The notes under the pieces: model-generated | Told to the model about the DNA's origin: nothing | Databases searched by the model: none | The model's input: the letters and a program-made list of their open reading frames with translations, nothing else | Shown here: positions 57,364 to 64,000 of the stretch, one piece after another | Layout of the letters: every line of letters starts with the position of its first letter | How positions within the stretch are numbered: the stretch's first letter is position 1 | Made by a program: the position numbers and the translations under genes | From: Nissabacter sp. SGAir0207 | GTDB taxonomy: Bacteria; Pseudomonadota; Gammaproteobacteria; Enterobacterales; Enterobacteriaceae | Length of the DNA stretch: 64,000 bases | Assembly: GCF_005491205.1 (NCBI RefSeq) | Contig: NZ_CP028041.1 | Span: forward strand, 1-64,000 | Reading direction: 5' to 3'

Positions 57364-57498
57364 AAAAACTTACCCCCATATTCACAATCGACGTTTTTTT
57401 CGCTTGCTCCGCGAAAAAAACCGCTCCCGTTCGCTTTACCCCTTGGTGGGGGTAAAACTCACTGGCTTTATCTCATGTGAATATGGGGATAAGTTTTT
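57364..57498. other. Three-stem cruciform sequence near oriT
   Basis: Outer arms 57364-57386 and 57476-57498 pair at 22 of 23 positions. Inside are two perfect hairpins: TTTTTTTCGC/GCGAAAAAAA (57394-57420, 10 bp) and TTTACCCC/GGGGTAAA (57435-57456, 8 bp). There is no gene. As single-stranded DNA, which is how it would enter a recipient, the whole would fold into a three-way junction. It could be a single-strand promoter or a priming site. Confidence 0.75.
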
Positions 57499-57507
57499 CG
57501 AACTCTG

Positions 57508-57966
57508 TCAGCGAGGCGTTTGTCTTTGTGCCTTGAGCGATATATATGTGTTATAAATTTTCCTCGCATAACTGTTGCGACGTTCTACCTGTCGCGGTGC
57601 AGGGTCGAACCCGGCATTGTATGCCCCCACGGCATTCCAGTTCATCCCCCAGCGTTTAAAGGCCAGCGCCAGGTAGTACGCCCCCGTGTAGATGTTCATG
57701 CAGGCGTCTGATTTTAACTGCTGTGGCGTAATACCGAATTGCGCCAGGTGTGGGAAGTTCTGCGAGTCTATTTGCATCAGCCCCGCCCCATATCCGGTGA
57801 CCGGGTTCTTACCAATGGCGTCAGTCTTGAACCGTGATTCGTTCCATGATATTGCGCGGAGTAAATCGGGATCGATTTTATAATCGCGCCCCGCCATATC
57901 AAAACAATCATTGGCTTGGGTGCCGAACGAGAGCACGAGCACCGAGAATAACATAACCTTTCGCAT
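57508..57966 (-). CDS. Lytic transglycosylase of the transfer region (gene 19/VirB1-like)
   Basis: This protein has 152 residues, with a signal peptide (about 1-18) and a goose-lysozyme-like SLT domain. The catalytic glutamate is in ISWNESRF (about residue 43), with [11 protein letters not shown] at about 61-71 and YNAGFD near 115. It locally opens peptidoglycan for the transfer apparatus, like ORF169 of F and P19 of R1. The start at 57966 has GAAGG 8 bases upstream. In F this gene likewise lies across oriT from traM. Confidence 0.92.
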   Translation of the reverse strand: MRKVMLFSVLVLSFGTQANDCFDMAGRDYKIDPDLLRAISWNESRFKTDAIGKNPVTGYGAGLMQIDSQNFPHLAQFGITPQQLKSDACMNIYTGAYYLALAFKRWGMNWNAVGAYNAGFDPAPRQVERRNSYARKIYNTYISLKAQRQTPR

Positions 57967-58084
57967 AGTCATTACCTTCAGGGGGCCGGGAATAAACCCC
58001 ACTATGCCATTTTGGTGGAAAAAAGGAACCCCACGGATATGTGCAAGCCTTAAAAACCGCTATCAAATCGATCATCCTTCTCTT

Positions 58085-58125
58085 TGGTACGTCATGGGCA
58101 CACCCCACGCAAGACAGTGTCTTGC
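58085..58125 (-). other. oriT nic region
   Basis: The - strand reads GCGTGGGGTGTG (+ coordinates 58099-58110), identical to the core of the F nic site recognised by TraI. Next to it is a perfect inverted repeat GCAAGACA-G-TGTCTTGC (58109-58125), in the place of the F repeat GCAAAAAC/GTTTTTGC. The nicked strand is the - strand, so DNA to the left (57.5 kb and below) should enter the recipient first and the tra genes last. Confidence 0.88.
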
Positions 58126-58189
58126 AAGATTTTACTTTAAAATCAGTTTGTTAATGTTCTTGCATTGTTTCTTTTTGAGTTTTGGTTAA

Positions 58190-58355
58190 AAAACTATACT
58201 CGCTATGTACTCTACATATACTCTTTTACGAGTATAGCTATACTCTTCTTATACTTACAATTTTAAATCAATTACATATGTAGAGTATACTCTAGAGTGT
58301 ACTCTATTTTTTGATTATTTTTTGTTTAGAGTGTACTCTAGAGTGTACTCGTGCT
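58190..58355. promoter_or_regulatory. TraM-binding-type repeats of oriT
   Basis: AT-rich DNA with palindromic copies GAGTATACTC (58283-58292) and GAGTGTACTC (58295-58304, 58329-58338 and 58341-58350), in two pairs with 12-base spacing. Weaker copies lie at 58210-58250. Their place between nic and traM matches the sbm sites where TraM binds and represses its own promoter. Confidence 0.78.
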
Positions 58356-58404
58356 ATACCTATTCTAAATAATACAATGTCTACCCTATAAATAAGAGGA
58401 AACA

Positions 58405-58803
58405 ATGCCAAGAGTACAAGCTTTTCTAAACAATGATGTTATCGAAGAAGTTAATTCAATTGTTGAAAGCCGCCGTGCTGAAGGTGCTTCTAACCAAGAT
58501 GCAAGCTTCTCTAATACAGTATCTATGTTGGTAGAGCTTGGGTTGAGGGTCTATCGTCTTCAAAGGGAAAATAGAACCGATCCCTTTAATCAAACTGAGT
58601 TCAATAAGCTTCTCCTCGATAACGCTGTTCGTGCAAGGATAACAAGTCAAAAGCTATTGGGGGTCTTGTCTTTGCTTCCAGAGCTTACAAATAACGAAAG
58701 TTTTTCTTTGGCTCGGGTAATTGAAAAAATCAACGATGAGGCTGATGAGATCAACAGTAAAATGTTTCCGGCACTTGATGACGAAGAGGATAGCAATGAA
58801 TAG
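58405..58803 (+). CDS. traM: TraM, relaxosome accessory and autoregulator
   Basis: TraM binds oriT and contacts the TraD tail, signalling for transfer. It has 132 residues (F: 127). The amino ribbon-helix-helix (MPRVQAFLNNDVIEEVNSIV) is followed by the highly conserved SMLVELGLRVYRLQ and FNQTEFNKLLLDNAV, and an acidic end (DDEEDSNE). AGAGG precedes the ATG. The repeats just upstream suggest self-repression. Confidence 0.94.
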   Translation: MPRVQAFLNNDVIEEVNSIVESRRAEGASNQDASFSNTVSMLVELGLRVYRLQRENRTDPFNQTEFNKLLLDNAVRARITSQKLLGVLSLLPELTNNESFSLARVIEKINDEADEINSKMFPALDDEEDSNE

Positions 58804-59059
58804 CATATACATTTGTATATCTAATATATATTTAGAATTGGCCTAGTTTAAGTTTACAAGGTTTATTATTTGGCTACTACTCTTTACGATATCCTGCTAA
58901 GGGAAATCTTAAAATTAAAGTTATATAAATTTGTAAACCGGTTACTAAATATTTTTACCTTGAGTCTTTGTCGGATTTCTATAAAGTAATTGTAAGTTTA
59001 TAGAACTGTGATGAATTATCTGAAGTGAAATTTAGAAGGGCAAGAAATCTATATGAACT

Positions 59060-59146
59060 GAAATTATTAATCGCCAGCATAAGTCGGATTGCGCCCGACT
59101 TAGCTGGCTAACCACATCAACCTGACTAGGAGGCTGTTATGGCTGC
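59060..59146 (-). ncRNA. finP: FinP antisense RNA to the traJ leader
   Basis: On the - strand a promoter (-35 TTGAGA, 17-base spacer, -10 TAGCAT; the -10 is at + 59152-59157) would start an RNA near 59146, just inside traJ. It crosses the traJ ribosome site, then forms a strong stem-loop: GCCAGC and AAGTCGG arms (59073-59087) pair with CCGACTT and GCTGGC (59095-59108). This matches stem-loop II of F FinP, which FinO binds and which also ends the RNA. Length about 85 bases (F: 79). A first stem-loop over the traJ start is plausible but imperfect. Confidence 0.8.
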
Positions 59147-59861
59147 CCGTGATGCTACGATCTCCTCTGGTAGATCTCAAGTACATTCTTTACTGTCTGA
59201 TAGTTTTGTGTACTCTTTCTTTGATAGTTCTCCGGATGCCTGGTGTATTCGTGACTCAGTAGGCAGGTTTGTCTACATGAATCCTATCTTTGCGCACTGC
59301 CTGGGCGCAAAAAACGCTTCTTTTCTTATCGGTAGAAAGTTAGAGGAGATGACAACTAATTTAGATGGACTTAAAGCCAAGCTATTTAGCTTGGAAAATG
59401 ATGCTATTCTTTTTTCTTCTAAAAAAACATGCATCGTACCCATGTTATCGCCAAAAGACTCAAGAAGAGTTTTGTCCTCTGCAATTTTTGTTCCTATCAA
59501 AAATCCATCTGGCATCTACATAGGCACATGTTGGCAATTGTGCGAGTGTAATATATTCCCATTTAATTCCGTCAAGATTAAAAATATAAAACTAAACGAG
59601 CATGACAGGGCGCTTGTCACACCCTATTCTGTTTTTTCGAGGAAGCAATGGGAGATAGCCTGGCCTCTTGTAATGGGGTGGTCAAAGCTGGATATATCTA
59701 TAAGTTTAGGAATATCAGCCGATCATGTACGTAAAACGACGGTGCTACTTTATTCAAAAATAGGCGTGAATACTTTTGAAGAATTCCAAGCAAAGGTAAT
59801 AGCCCTGGAGTGGTTAAAAGAAGTACCGGAAAGAACGCCGTATATAACCAATGGTTATTAG
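59139..59861 (+). CDS. traJ: TraJ, activator of the tra operon
   Basis: TraJ relieves silencing of the traY promoter. This protein has 240 residues (F: 229): a PAS domain at about 25-130 (SPDAWCIRDSVGRFVYMNPI) and a LuxR/FixJ-like helix-turn-helix at about 165-215 (LDISISLGISADHVRKTTVL). AGGAGG precedes the ATG. The leader mRNA is covered by the FinP antisense RNA, so translation is controlled by FinOP. The gene is more AT-rich than the tra operon, as usual for TraJ. Confidence 0.9.
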   Translation: MAARDATISSGRSQVHSLLSDSFVYSFFDSSPDAWCIRDSVGRFVYMNPIFAHCLGAKNASFLIGRKLEEMTTNLDGLKAKLFSLENDAILFSSKKTCIVPMLSPKDSRRVLSSAIFVPIKNPSGIYIGTCWQLCECNIFPFNSVKIKNIKLNEHDRALVTPYSVFSRKQWEIAWPLVMGWSKLDISISLGISADHVRKTTVLLYSKIGVNTFEEFQAKVIALEWLKEVPERTPYITNGY

Positions 59862-59971
59862 GGGTTTTTCCGTTATTACTATTTTCTCGAAAAATGCCCC
59901 AGATTTGGGGGGCGACTCTCTAAAAATTTTACTTAATAATGAATTCCACGCCAACCAAGGAGGCTTCGTGA

Positions 59972-60214
59972 GTGAAAGACTCGTCATCTCAACCCGAGCA
60001 TGGTGAAACTCTGGTAACAGTGGTGCTCAGCGCAGAAAGTAATGGATTTTTAATTGAGGCGGCCAAAGTGTCCGGCCGCTCAAAAAAGATTGAGGCTCAA
60101 ATTAGATTAGCCGATCATCTAAAACGCTTTGAGCATTATCTGACCCCTGATGTATTACAGCAGCGGATGGAGGATAAACGACACATTAGTGAGTATTGCC
60201 CTAAAGACAAATAA
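59972..60214 (+). CDS. traY: TraY, relaxosome protein (ribbon-helix-helix)
   Basis: This protein of 80 residues from GTG 59972 has AAGGAGG 8 bases upstream. It has a ribbon-helix-helix pattern (TLVTVVLSAESNGFLIEAAK, then VSGRSKKIEAQIRLADHLKR). TraY binds near nic to help TraI and activates the tra promoter. It is short and single-domain like R100 TraY, not the duplicated F form. A GTG at 59968 opens only a 12-codon frame. Confidence 0.88.
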   Translation: MKDSSSQPEHGETLVTVVLSAESNGFLIEAAKVSGRSKKIEAQIRLADHLKRFEHYLTPDVLQQRMEDKRHISEYCPKDK

Positions 60215-60340
60215 TGAAGCCCCTGATAACAACAGTTATAGCGCCTGGATTTGCCTCTGAATGTATTCACGGCGCTATACCGGTGGGTTATTTGCACCGG
60301 CTGGCAGACATTATTTTTTACCTCTTATAGGAAATAAACC

Positions 60341-60700
60341 ATGAAATTAGCCATTAATGGTAAGGGTACTCGTATGTCCAATGCTGTGAAACGCCTCTCT
60401 GAAAAAGGTCTGGCCTTTATGAATAAACACAACGCAGTTCGCCTGGCAAAATTATCACTGGTGCCGGCTTTGGCGATGCTGATGTTTACCGGCGTAGTGC
60501 GGGCAGAGGATTTGGCCGCAGGTGGCCAGCAGACCGTCAGTGATACTTTCGGCGGGGATTCTTCCCTGGCTGGCTGGATTATTTTCGGTGAGATCTTCGT
60601 TGGTATCGTCACCTATATCAAAACCCGGAATATCTTCGCCCTGGGCGGTGTAGCCATCGTGATGGTATTCCTGAACGTTGCTTTCGGCCTCGTGGGCTAA
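60341..60700 (+). CDS. traA: TraA, F-type pilin precursor
   Basis: This precursor has 119 residues, a long leader with a signal-peptidase site after VVRA (residue 55) and a mature pilin of about 64 residues starting EDLAAGGQQ. The mature part has two hydrophobic helices separated by a short basic loop (TYIKTRN), as in F pilin. A 64-residue subunit is the length known for the pED208 pilin. There is no traQ or traX in the window, so maturation partners are not obvious. Confidence 0.93.
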   Translation: MKLAINGKGTRMSNAVKRLSEKGLAFMNKHNAVRLAKLSLVPALAMLMFTGVVRAEDLAAGGQQTVSDTFGGDSSLAGWIIFGEIFVGIVTYIKTRNIFALGGVAIVMVFLNVAFGLVG

Positions 60701-60711
60701 TAGGAGGCGCG

Positions 60712-61020
60712 GTGAGTTCGGGTGACGATTTAGCTCAATTCCGTTTCCCGAAAACGCTGTCAGAGCAGAGTCGCTTTCTGGGTCTCCCGCTGGATGAAGC
60801 AGTGCCAACACTCCCCCTGATCATCGGGGGACTGTTGACACACAAACAGCTGTGGGGGCTGGGGGCGGCAGTGATGGTATGGCTTCTGATACGCACGGCT
60901 AAACGGGGAAAAAGCAGTATGTGGATGTACAACTTCCTCTACTGGTATTTCCCCACCCTTCTTTTCAGAACCGTATTCAAAACTATCCCTGACTCCAGTT
61001 TTCGGCAGTGGATCAAATAA
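60712..61020 (+). CDS. traL: TraL, inner-membrane pilus-assembly protein
   Basis: This protein has 102 residues (F: 91) and starts at GTG 60712 after AGGAGG. It begins with the typical FRFPKTLSEQSRFLGLPLDE motif, followed by a membrane hairpin (LPLIIGGLLTHKQLWGLGAA) and WWYFPT-type aromatic end. It is the VirB3-like component that works with TraC. Confidence 0.93.
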   Translation: MSSGDDLAQFRFPKTLSEQSRFLGLPLDEAVPTLPLIIGGLLTHKQLWGLGAAVMVWLLIRTAKRGKSSMWMYNFLYWYFPTLLFRTVFKTIPDSSFRQWIK

Positions 61021-61029
61021 GGCGCTGGT

Positions 61030-61596
61030 ATGGAATATTCCGCTTACAACTCGTCAAACAAGGTTCTCGCGATTGGCTTTGCGGCGATGTTTGTGATCCT
61101 GGTGCTGAGCCTGGCCGCGACACTGTTTCTGGTTATCCAGAACCGGACGCTGGCGCATGAACAGCGCACGATCGTGACCCCGATGGGCTACAACGCCCCG
61201 TTTGCGGTAACGCAAAATCGGGCCGGCGTGGCCTATCTGGAAATGATGGCGGGGTCTTTTATCGCCCTGCGCCTGAATGTTTCCCCTGAGACAGTGGATG
61301 CTCAGCATCTGTTCCTGCTCTCGTTTTTTAAACCCGGCGCACAGCCGGCTATCAAGGTGATGCTGGCCGAGGAGGCCGCACGCATCAAATCCAATGAGGT
61401 GAACTCCGCGTTTTACCAGACCAGCATCAAGGTCTATCCGCAGGCCAACATGGTCGATATCCGCGGCATGTTGAAGACCTGGATCGGCAGCGGAAAGCCC
61501 TTTAGTGAACTCAAACATTACGTCCTGAAACTCGATTACCAGGACGGAATGACCCGCATTGAACAGTTCAAGGAGGTCGATGATGCCGCGCAATAA
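61030..61596 (+). CDS. traE: TraE, inner-membrane T4SS component (VirB5/VirB8-like position)
   Basis: This protein has 188 residues (F: 188). One amino membrane anchor (VLAIGFAAMFVILVLSLAAT) is followed by a periplasmic domain with a VirB8-like fold in this family. It overlaps traK by 14 bases, and the order traA-L-E-K-B is conserved. Confidence 0.93.
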   Translation: MEYSAYNSSNKVLAIGFAAMFVILVLSLAATLFLVIQNRTLAHEQRTIVTPMGYNAPFAVTQNRAGVAYLEMMAGSFIALRLNVSPETVDAQHLFLLSFFKPGAQPAIKVMLAEEAARIKSNEVNSAFYQTSIKVYPQANMVDIRGMLKTWIGSGKPFSELKHYVLKLDYQDGMTRIEQFKEVDDAAQ

Positions 61597-62308
61597 ATGG
61601 CTTGCCGCGCTGCTGGCCTGCGTGCCCTGCGTGAGCTGGGCGGTCACCGCGCCGGTGTCGCTCTCCTTTCCCCCCAACGGTCAGTTCGACCTGCCGGTCA
61701 GCAATACCAACCCTAACCTGATTGTGGTGCCGGGTGACCGGATTGTGGCTGTTAACAGCGCCGTGGGGACACTGACCGACAAACGCAACACCAAAGAAGG
61801 GGCCGCGCTGCTGTCCACTCTTCAGGAGAAGCCCTTTACGTTTTACCTCGAAACCGAACATGGCCAGGTCTTTTCCATCAATGCGCGGCCGGCGAAAGGG
61901 GCAGGGCGGAGTTATCGCCTGAGCGGGCAGACGGCAGTCCACCGTGAAGAGGCGCGCAAGTGGGAGACGGCGCAGCCGTATGAGACCACGCTGATTGCCC
62001 TGAACAAAGCACTCCGACAGGGACGGATGCCGGCGGGGTATGCCGGTGTGCCGGCAGACCGCGACACGCTGAAAGCCCCGCTGGGGCTGCAAGTCACGGC
62101 AGAGACGGCCTGGTCAGGGGATGCACTGCGCGTAGTTCGTGCTCGGATCACCAATCTGGGCACCTTGCCGGCGGTGCTGCGTGAGCAGGATTTCTGGCAG
62201 CCGGGGGTGCGGGCGGTGATGTTTGACACGCTGGGCACTGAGCTTCCCGGCGGGGCCACGGCGGCGGTGTATGTGACCCTCGATCAGGAGGCCGGCGATG
62301 AACATTAA
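61583..62308 (+). CDS. traK: TraK, periplasmic secretin-like T4SS core protein (VirB9-like)
   Basis: This protein has 241 residues (F: 242), a signal peptide ending CVSWA, and a mature start (VTAPVSLSFPPNGQFDLPVS) typical of TraK. TraK forms the outer-membrane core complex with TraV and TraB. AAGGAGG lies 6 bases before ATG 61583, which is preferred over the adjacent ATG at 61580. The 3' end overlaps traB by 11 bases. Confidence 0.93.
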   Translation: MPRNKWLAALLACVPCVSWAVTAPVSLSFPPNGQFDLPVSNTNPNLIVVPGDRIVAVNSAVGTLTDKRNTKEGAALLSTLQEKPFTFYLETEHGQVFSINARPAKGAGRSYRLSGQTAVHREEARKWETAQPYETTLIALNKALRQGRMPAGYAGVPADRDTLKAPLGLQVTAETAWSGDALRVVRARITNLGTLPAVLREQDFWQPGVRAVMFDTLGTELPGGATAAVYVTLDQEAGDEH

Positions 62309-63632
62309 TACCCAGGTCAAACGCAAACAGATTGCCCTGTTCATCGCCTGTGTGCTGGGCATTTCTGCGGTAGCCAGCGGGGCGTGGTATGTGGCTAACC
62401 GCGACAAGCGGGCGGCAGACGCAGAGAAAAAAACCGCGGAGCCGGCCCCGGATTTAACCGGCGTGATAGACCGGTCGTTTGATAACAAGGCGCAGCAAAA
62501 CGCCATTATCCAGGGCCAGATGTCCCAGAACGAGATGAAAAAGGATTTTGAGGAGCTGAAAAAAGAACTCCAGATGCTCAACAAGAGCCGCATGGATGAC
62601 CAGAAGCGCCTGGGCGATCTGGAGCGTGAAAATGCGCAGCTGCGGGAGAAACAGAATGCGCAGGCAAATACGCCGGTGGCACCGCCGGCCGGGGCTGCCC
62701 CCACGGGGGAGCCGCGCCCGAATACCGTGAACGTGCCGCCGCCGACCCAGTTCTATCCGGGCGCGGGCACGCCTGCGGCCACCCAGGTGAGCTACAACAC
62801 GATGCCGGCGATGCAGGCGCAGAGCGGGATGGATACGACGACCTTCAGTTATGAAGCCCCGGTTAAAAATGCGTTCCCTTATATCCCGTCCGGCAGCTTT
62901 GCCAAGGCGATGGTGATCGAGGGGGCGGATGCCAACGCGGCTGTGACCGGCCCACAAAATACCGCGCCGATGCAATTTCGTCTGACCGGCCGTGTGCAGA
63001 TGCCCAACGACAAGGTGTATGACCTTACCGGCTGCTTTGTGAATGCGGAAGCCTACGGGGATGTCTCCAGCGAACGCGCCGAGGTGCGCACCCGCAGCAT
63101 CAGCTGCAACATTGGCGATGACGTGATTGACCAGAAAATTGCCGGGCACGTGAGCTTTATGGGCAAAAACGGCATCAAGGGCCAGGTGGTAATGCGCAAC
63201 GGAAAAATCCTGGGCTGGGCATTTGGTGCTGGCGTGCTGGACGGTATCGGACAGGGAATGCAGAGCGTTGGCTCAACTGCTGTAGGCATTGGCGCTACTG
63301 CCGATGTCAGCGGGGGAGATGTGGCCCGCTCCGGTCTGGGCGGCGGAGCCAGCCAGGCGGCAAAGACGCTGAGCGAGTACTACATCAAGCGTGCAGAGCA
63401 GTATCACCCCATTATCCCGATTGGGGCTGGCAACGAGGTGACCGTGGTGTTTCAGGACGGCTTTCAGCTGATGACGTTGGCTGAACAGAGTGCCGCAAAG
63501 CGAAAAACCAAAAGCGCGGCGCAGGAAGCCAGCATGTCGGCTGCTGAAATTAAGCGCGAAGCAGTCAAGCAGGTAGACCAGCTTAACCTGGGCGATGTGG
63601 TGCCCACGATGCCGCCGATGGCGCAGAACTGA
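62298..63632 (+). CDS. traB: TraB, T4SS scaffold (VirB10-like), intact copy
   Basis: This protein has 444 residues (F: 475). One amino membrane segment (about 12-32) is followed by a long coiled coil (NEMKKDFEELKKELQMLNKS, about 75-120), a proline-rich stretch (about 125-160) and the beta-barrel TrbI/VirB10 domain (about 185-430). It spans the periplasm and joins the inner membrane to the TraK-TraV core. From 62365 onward it is duplicated, with errors, at the beginning of the window. Confidence 0.95.
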   Translation: MNINTQVKRKQIALFIACVLGISAVASGAWYVANRDKRAADAEKKTAEPAPDLTGVIDRSFDNKAQQNAIIQGQMSQNEMKKDFEELKKELQMLNKSRMDDQKRLGDLERENAQLREKQNAQANTPVAPPAGAAPTGEPRPNTVNVPPPTQFYPGAGTPAATQVSYNTMPAMQAQSGMDTTTFSYEAPVKNAFPYIPSGSFAKAMVIEGADANAAVTGPQNTAPMQFRLTGRVQMPNDKVYDLTGCFVNAEAYGDVSSERAEVRTRSISCNIGDDVIDQKIAGHVSFMGKNGIKGQVVMRNGKILGWAFGAGVLDGIGQGMQSVGSTAVGIGATADVSGGDVARSGLGGGASQAAKTLSEYYIKRAEQYHPIIPIGAGNEVTVVFQDGFQLMTLAEQSAAKRKTKSAAQEASMSAAEIKREAVKQVDQLNLGDVVPTMPPMAQN

Positions 63633-64000
63633 GGAGTCATGATGAAACTGATTGCGTTTGCCGTACTGGCCGGTGTCACGGCTGTGCTTACCGGGTGTGC
63701 CGGCGTTGACAGTGAGTTCGAGTGTAACGCCACCACGTCTGATCGCTGCATGACGATGGAGCAGGCCAATGAGAAAGCGCGTCTGGCCACCGAGGGCGCA
63801 GCGGGAAAGCCGGCTGCGACCGCGCTGCCTACCCTGGTTAACCCGCCGGTGGCGGTGCGCCCGGTAAGCCGTCCGGTCGCCTATACCCGGCCGGTCTCGC
63901 CCGCAGCGCCTGTAGTACATCCGGCACCGGTATCGACGCCGGCCCCGCGGCCGCTGACCCGCGTGAGTTCGGCCCCACTTCAGCGCACCGCCCTGCCGGC
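62365..64000. repeat. Terminal redundancy, second (intact) copy
   Basis: Same sequence as 1-1623 with 13 more bases. It holds most of traB and the first part of traV in unbroken frames. Joining 64000 to 1624 closes the plasmid. Confidence 0.95.
63642..64000 (+). CDS. traV: TraV, 5' part, runs off the window
   Basis: The intact first two thirds of traV, about 119 codons. The signal sequence and lipobox (LTGC) are followed by VDSEFECNATTSDRCMTMEQ, typical of TraV lipoproteins. The gene continues at about 1624-1805 after circular closure. GAGGAG lies 5 bases before ATG 63642; ATG 63639 is an alternative. Confidence 0.9.
   Translation, partial: MKLIAFAVLAGVTAVLTGCAGVDSEFECNATTSDRCMTMEQANEKARLATEGAAGKPAATALPTLVNPPVAVRPVSRPVAYTRPVSPAAPVVHPAPVSTPAPRPLTRVSSAPLQRTALP

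Overview
The window is one circular F-type conjugative plasmid of an enterobacterium, linearised inside the transfer operon. Bases 1-1623 repeat 62365-64000, so the molecule closes on itself with a unit of about 62.36 kb. The transfer backbone (pilin, complete F-type secretion genes, MOB-F relaxase, FinOP control, UmuDC, a theta-subunit homologue) is typical of plasmids of Enterobacterales. The host genus cannot be read from the sequence. The first copy of the overlap lacks 13 bases present in the second, and reading frames stay broken up to about 6.25 kb (traB, traV, traC, traW, traU). I read these breaks as sequence errors, not biology.

Layout. The transfer region runs from 58.4 kb through the joint to 22.6 kb: oriT, traM, finP/traJ, traY, then traA-L-E-K-B-V-C-trbI-traW-U-trbC-traN-F-trbB-traH-G-(traS-like)-traD-traI, nearly all overlapping or tightly spaced. 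Replication follows at 22.7-24.7 kb: an antisense RNA, a leader peptide and repA. From 24.7 to 30.6 kb there is accessory DNA with finO, a DUF2971 protein, a small HsdS-like protein and a KAP-family NTPase. From 30 to 40.6 kb there is cargo bounded by serine resolvases: a metallophosphoesterase, an AEC transporter with a LysR regulator, and a beta-glucoside PTS/6-phospho-beta-glucosidase operon with two RAT-type antiterminators. Next come an HNH protein, a ParA/ribbon-helix-helix partition locus with 11-bp repeat arrays (41.9-44 kb), a DUF2726 protein, umuDC with a LexA box, a holE-like gene and a KorA/TrfB-like regulator.

The leading region (49-58 kb, just ahead of oriT and predicted to enter the recipient first) is the most interesting part. 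Five dispersed copies of a GC-rich hairpin cassette, four of them carrying about 370 bp of extra leader and a shared N-terminal peptide coding sequence, each precede different small unknown genes on the + strand. The nic-like motif lies on the - strand, so these + strand genes would be read from the incoming single strand. The arrangement fits repeated single-strand promoters of the F Frpo type, driving early-expressed genes that could counter recipient defences. A separate 135-bp cruciform-forming sequence lies between these genes and oriT.

Working model: TraJ drives the tra operon, and FinP with FinO restrain it. TraM, TraY and TraI act at oriT and TraD couples DNA to the channel. ParA with its small partner holds the plasmid in the population. 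UmuDC and the theta homologue respond to damage or to the incoming single strand.
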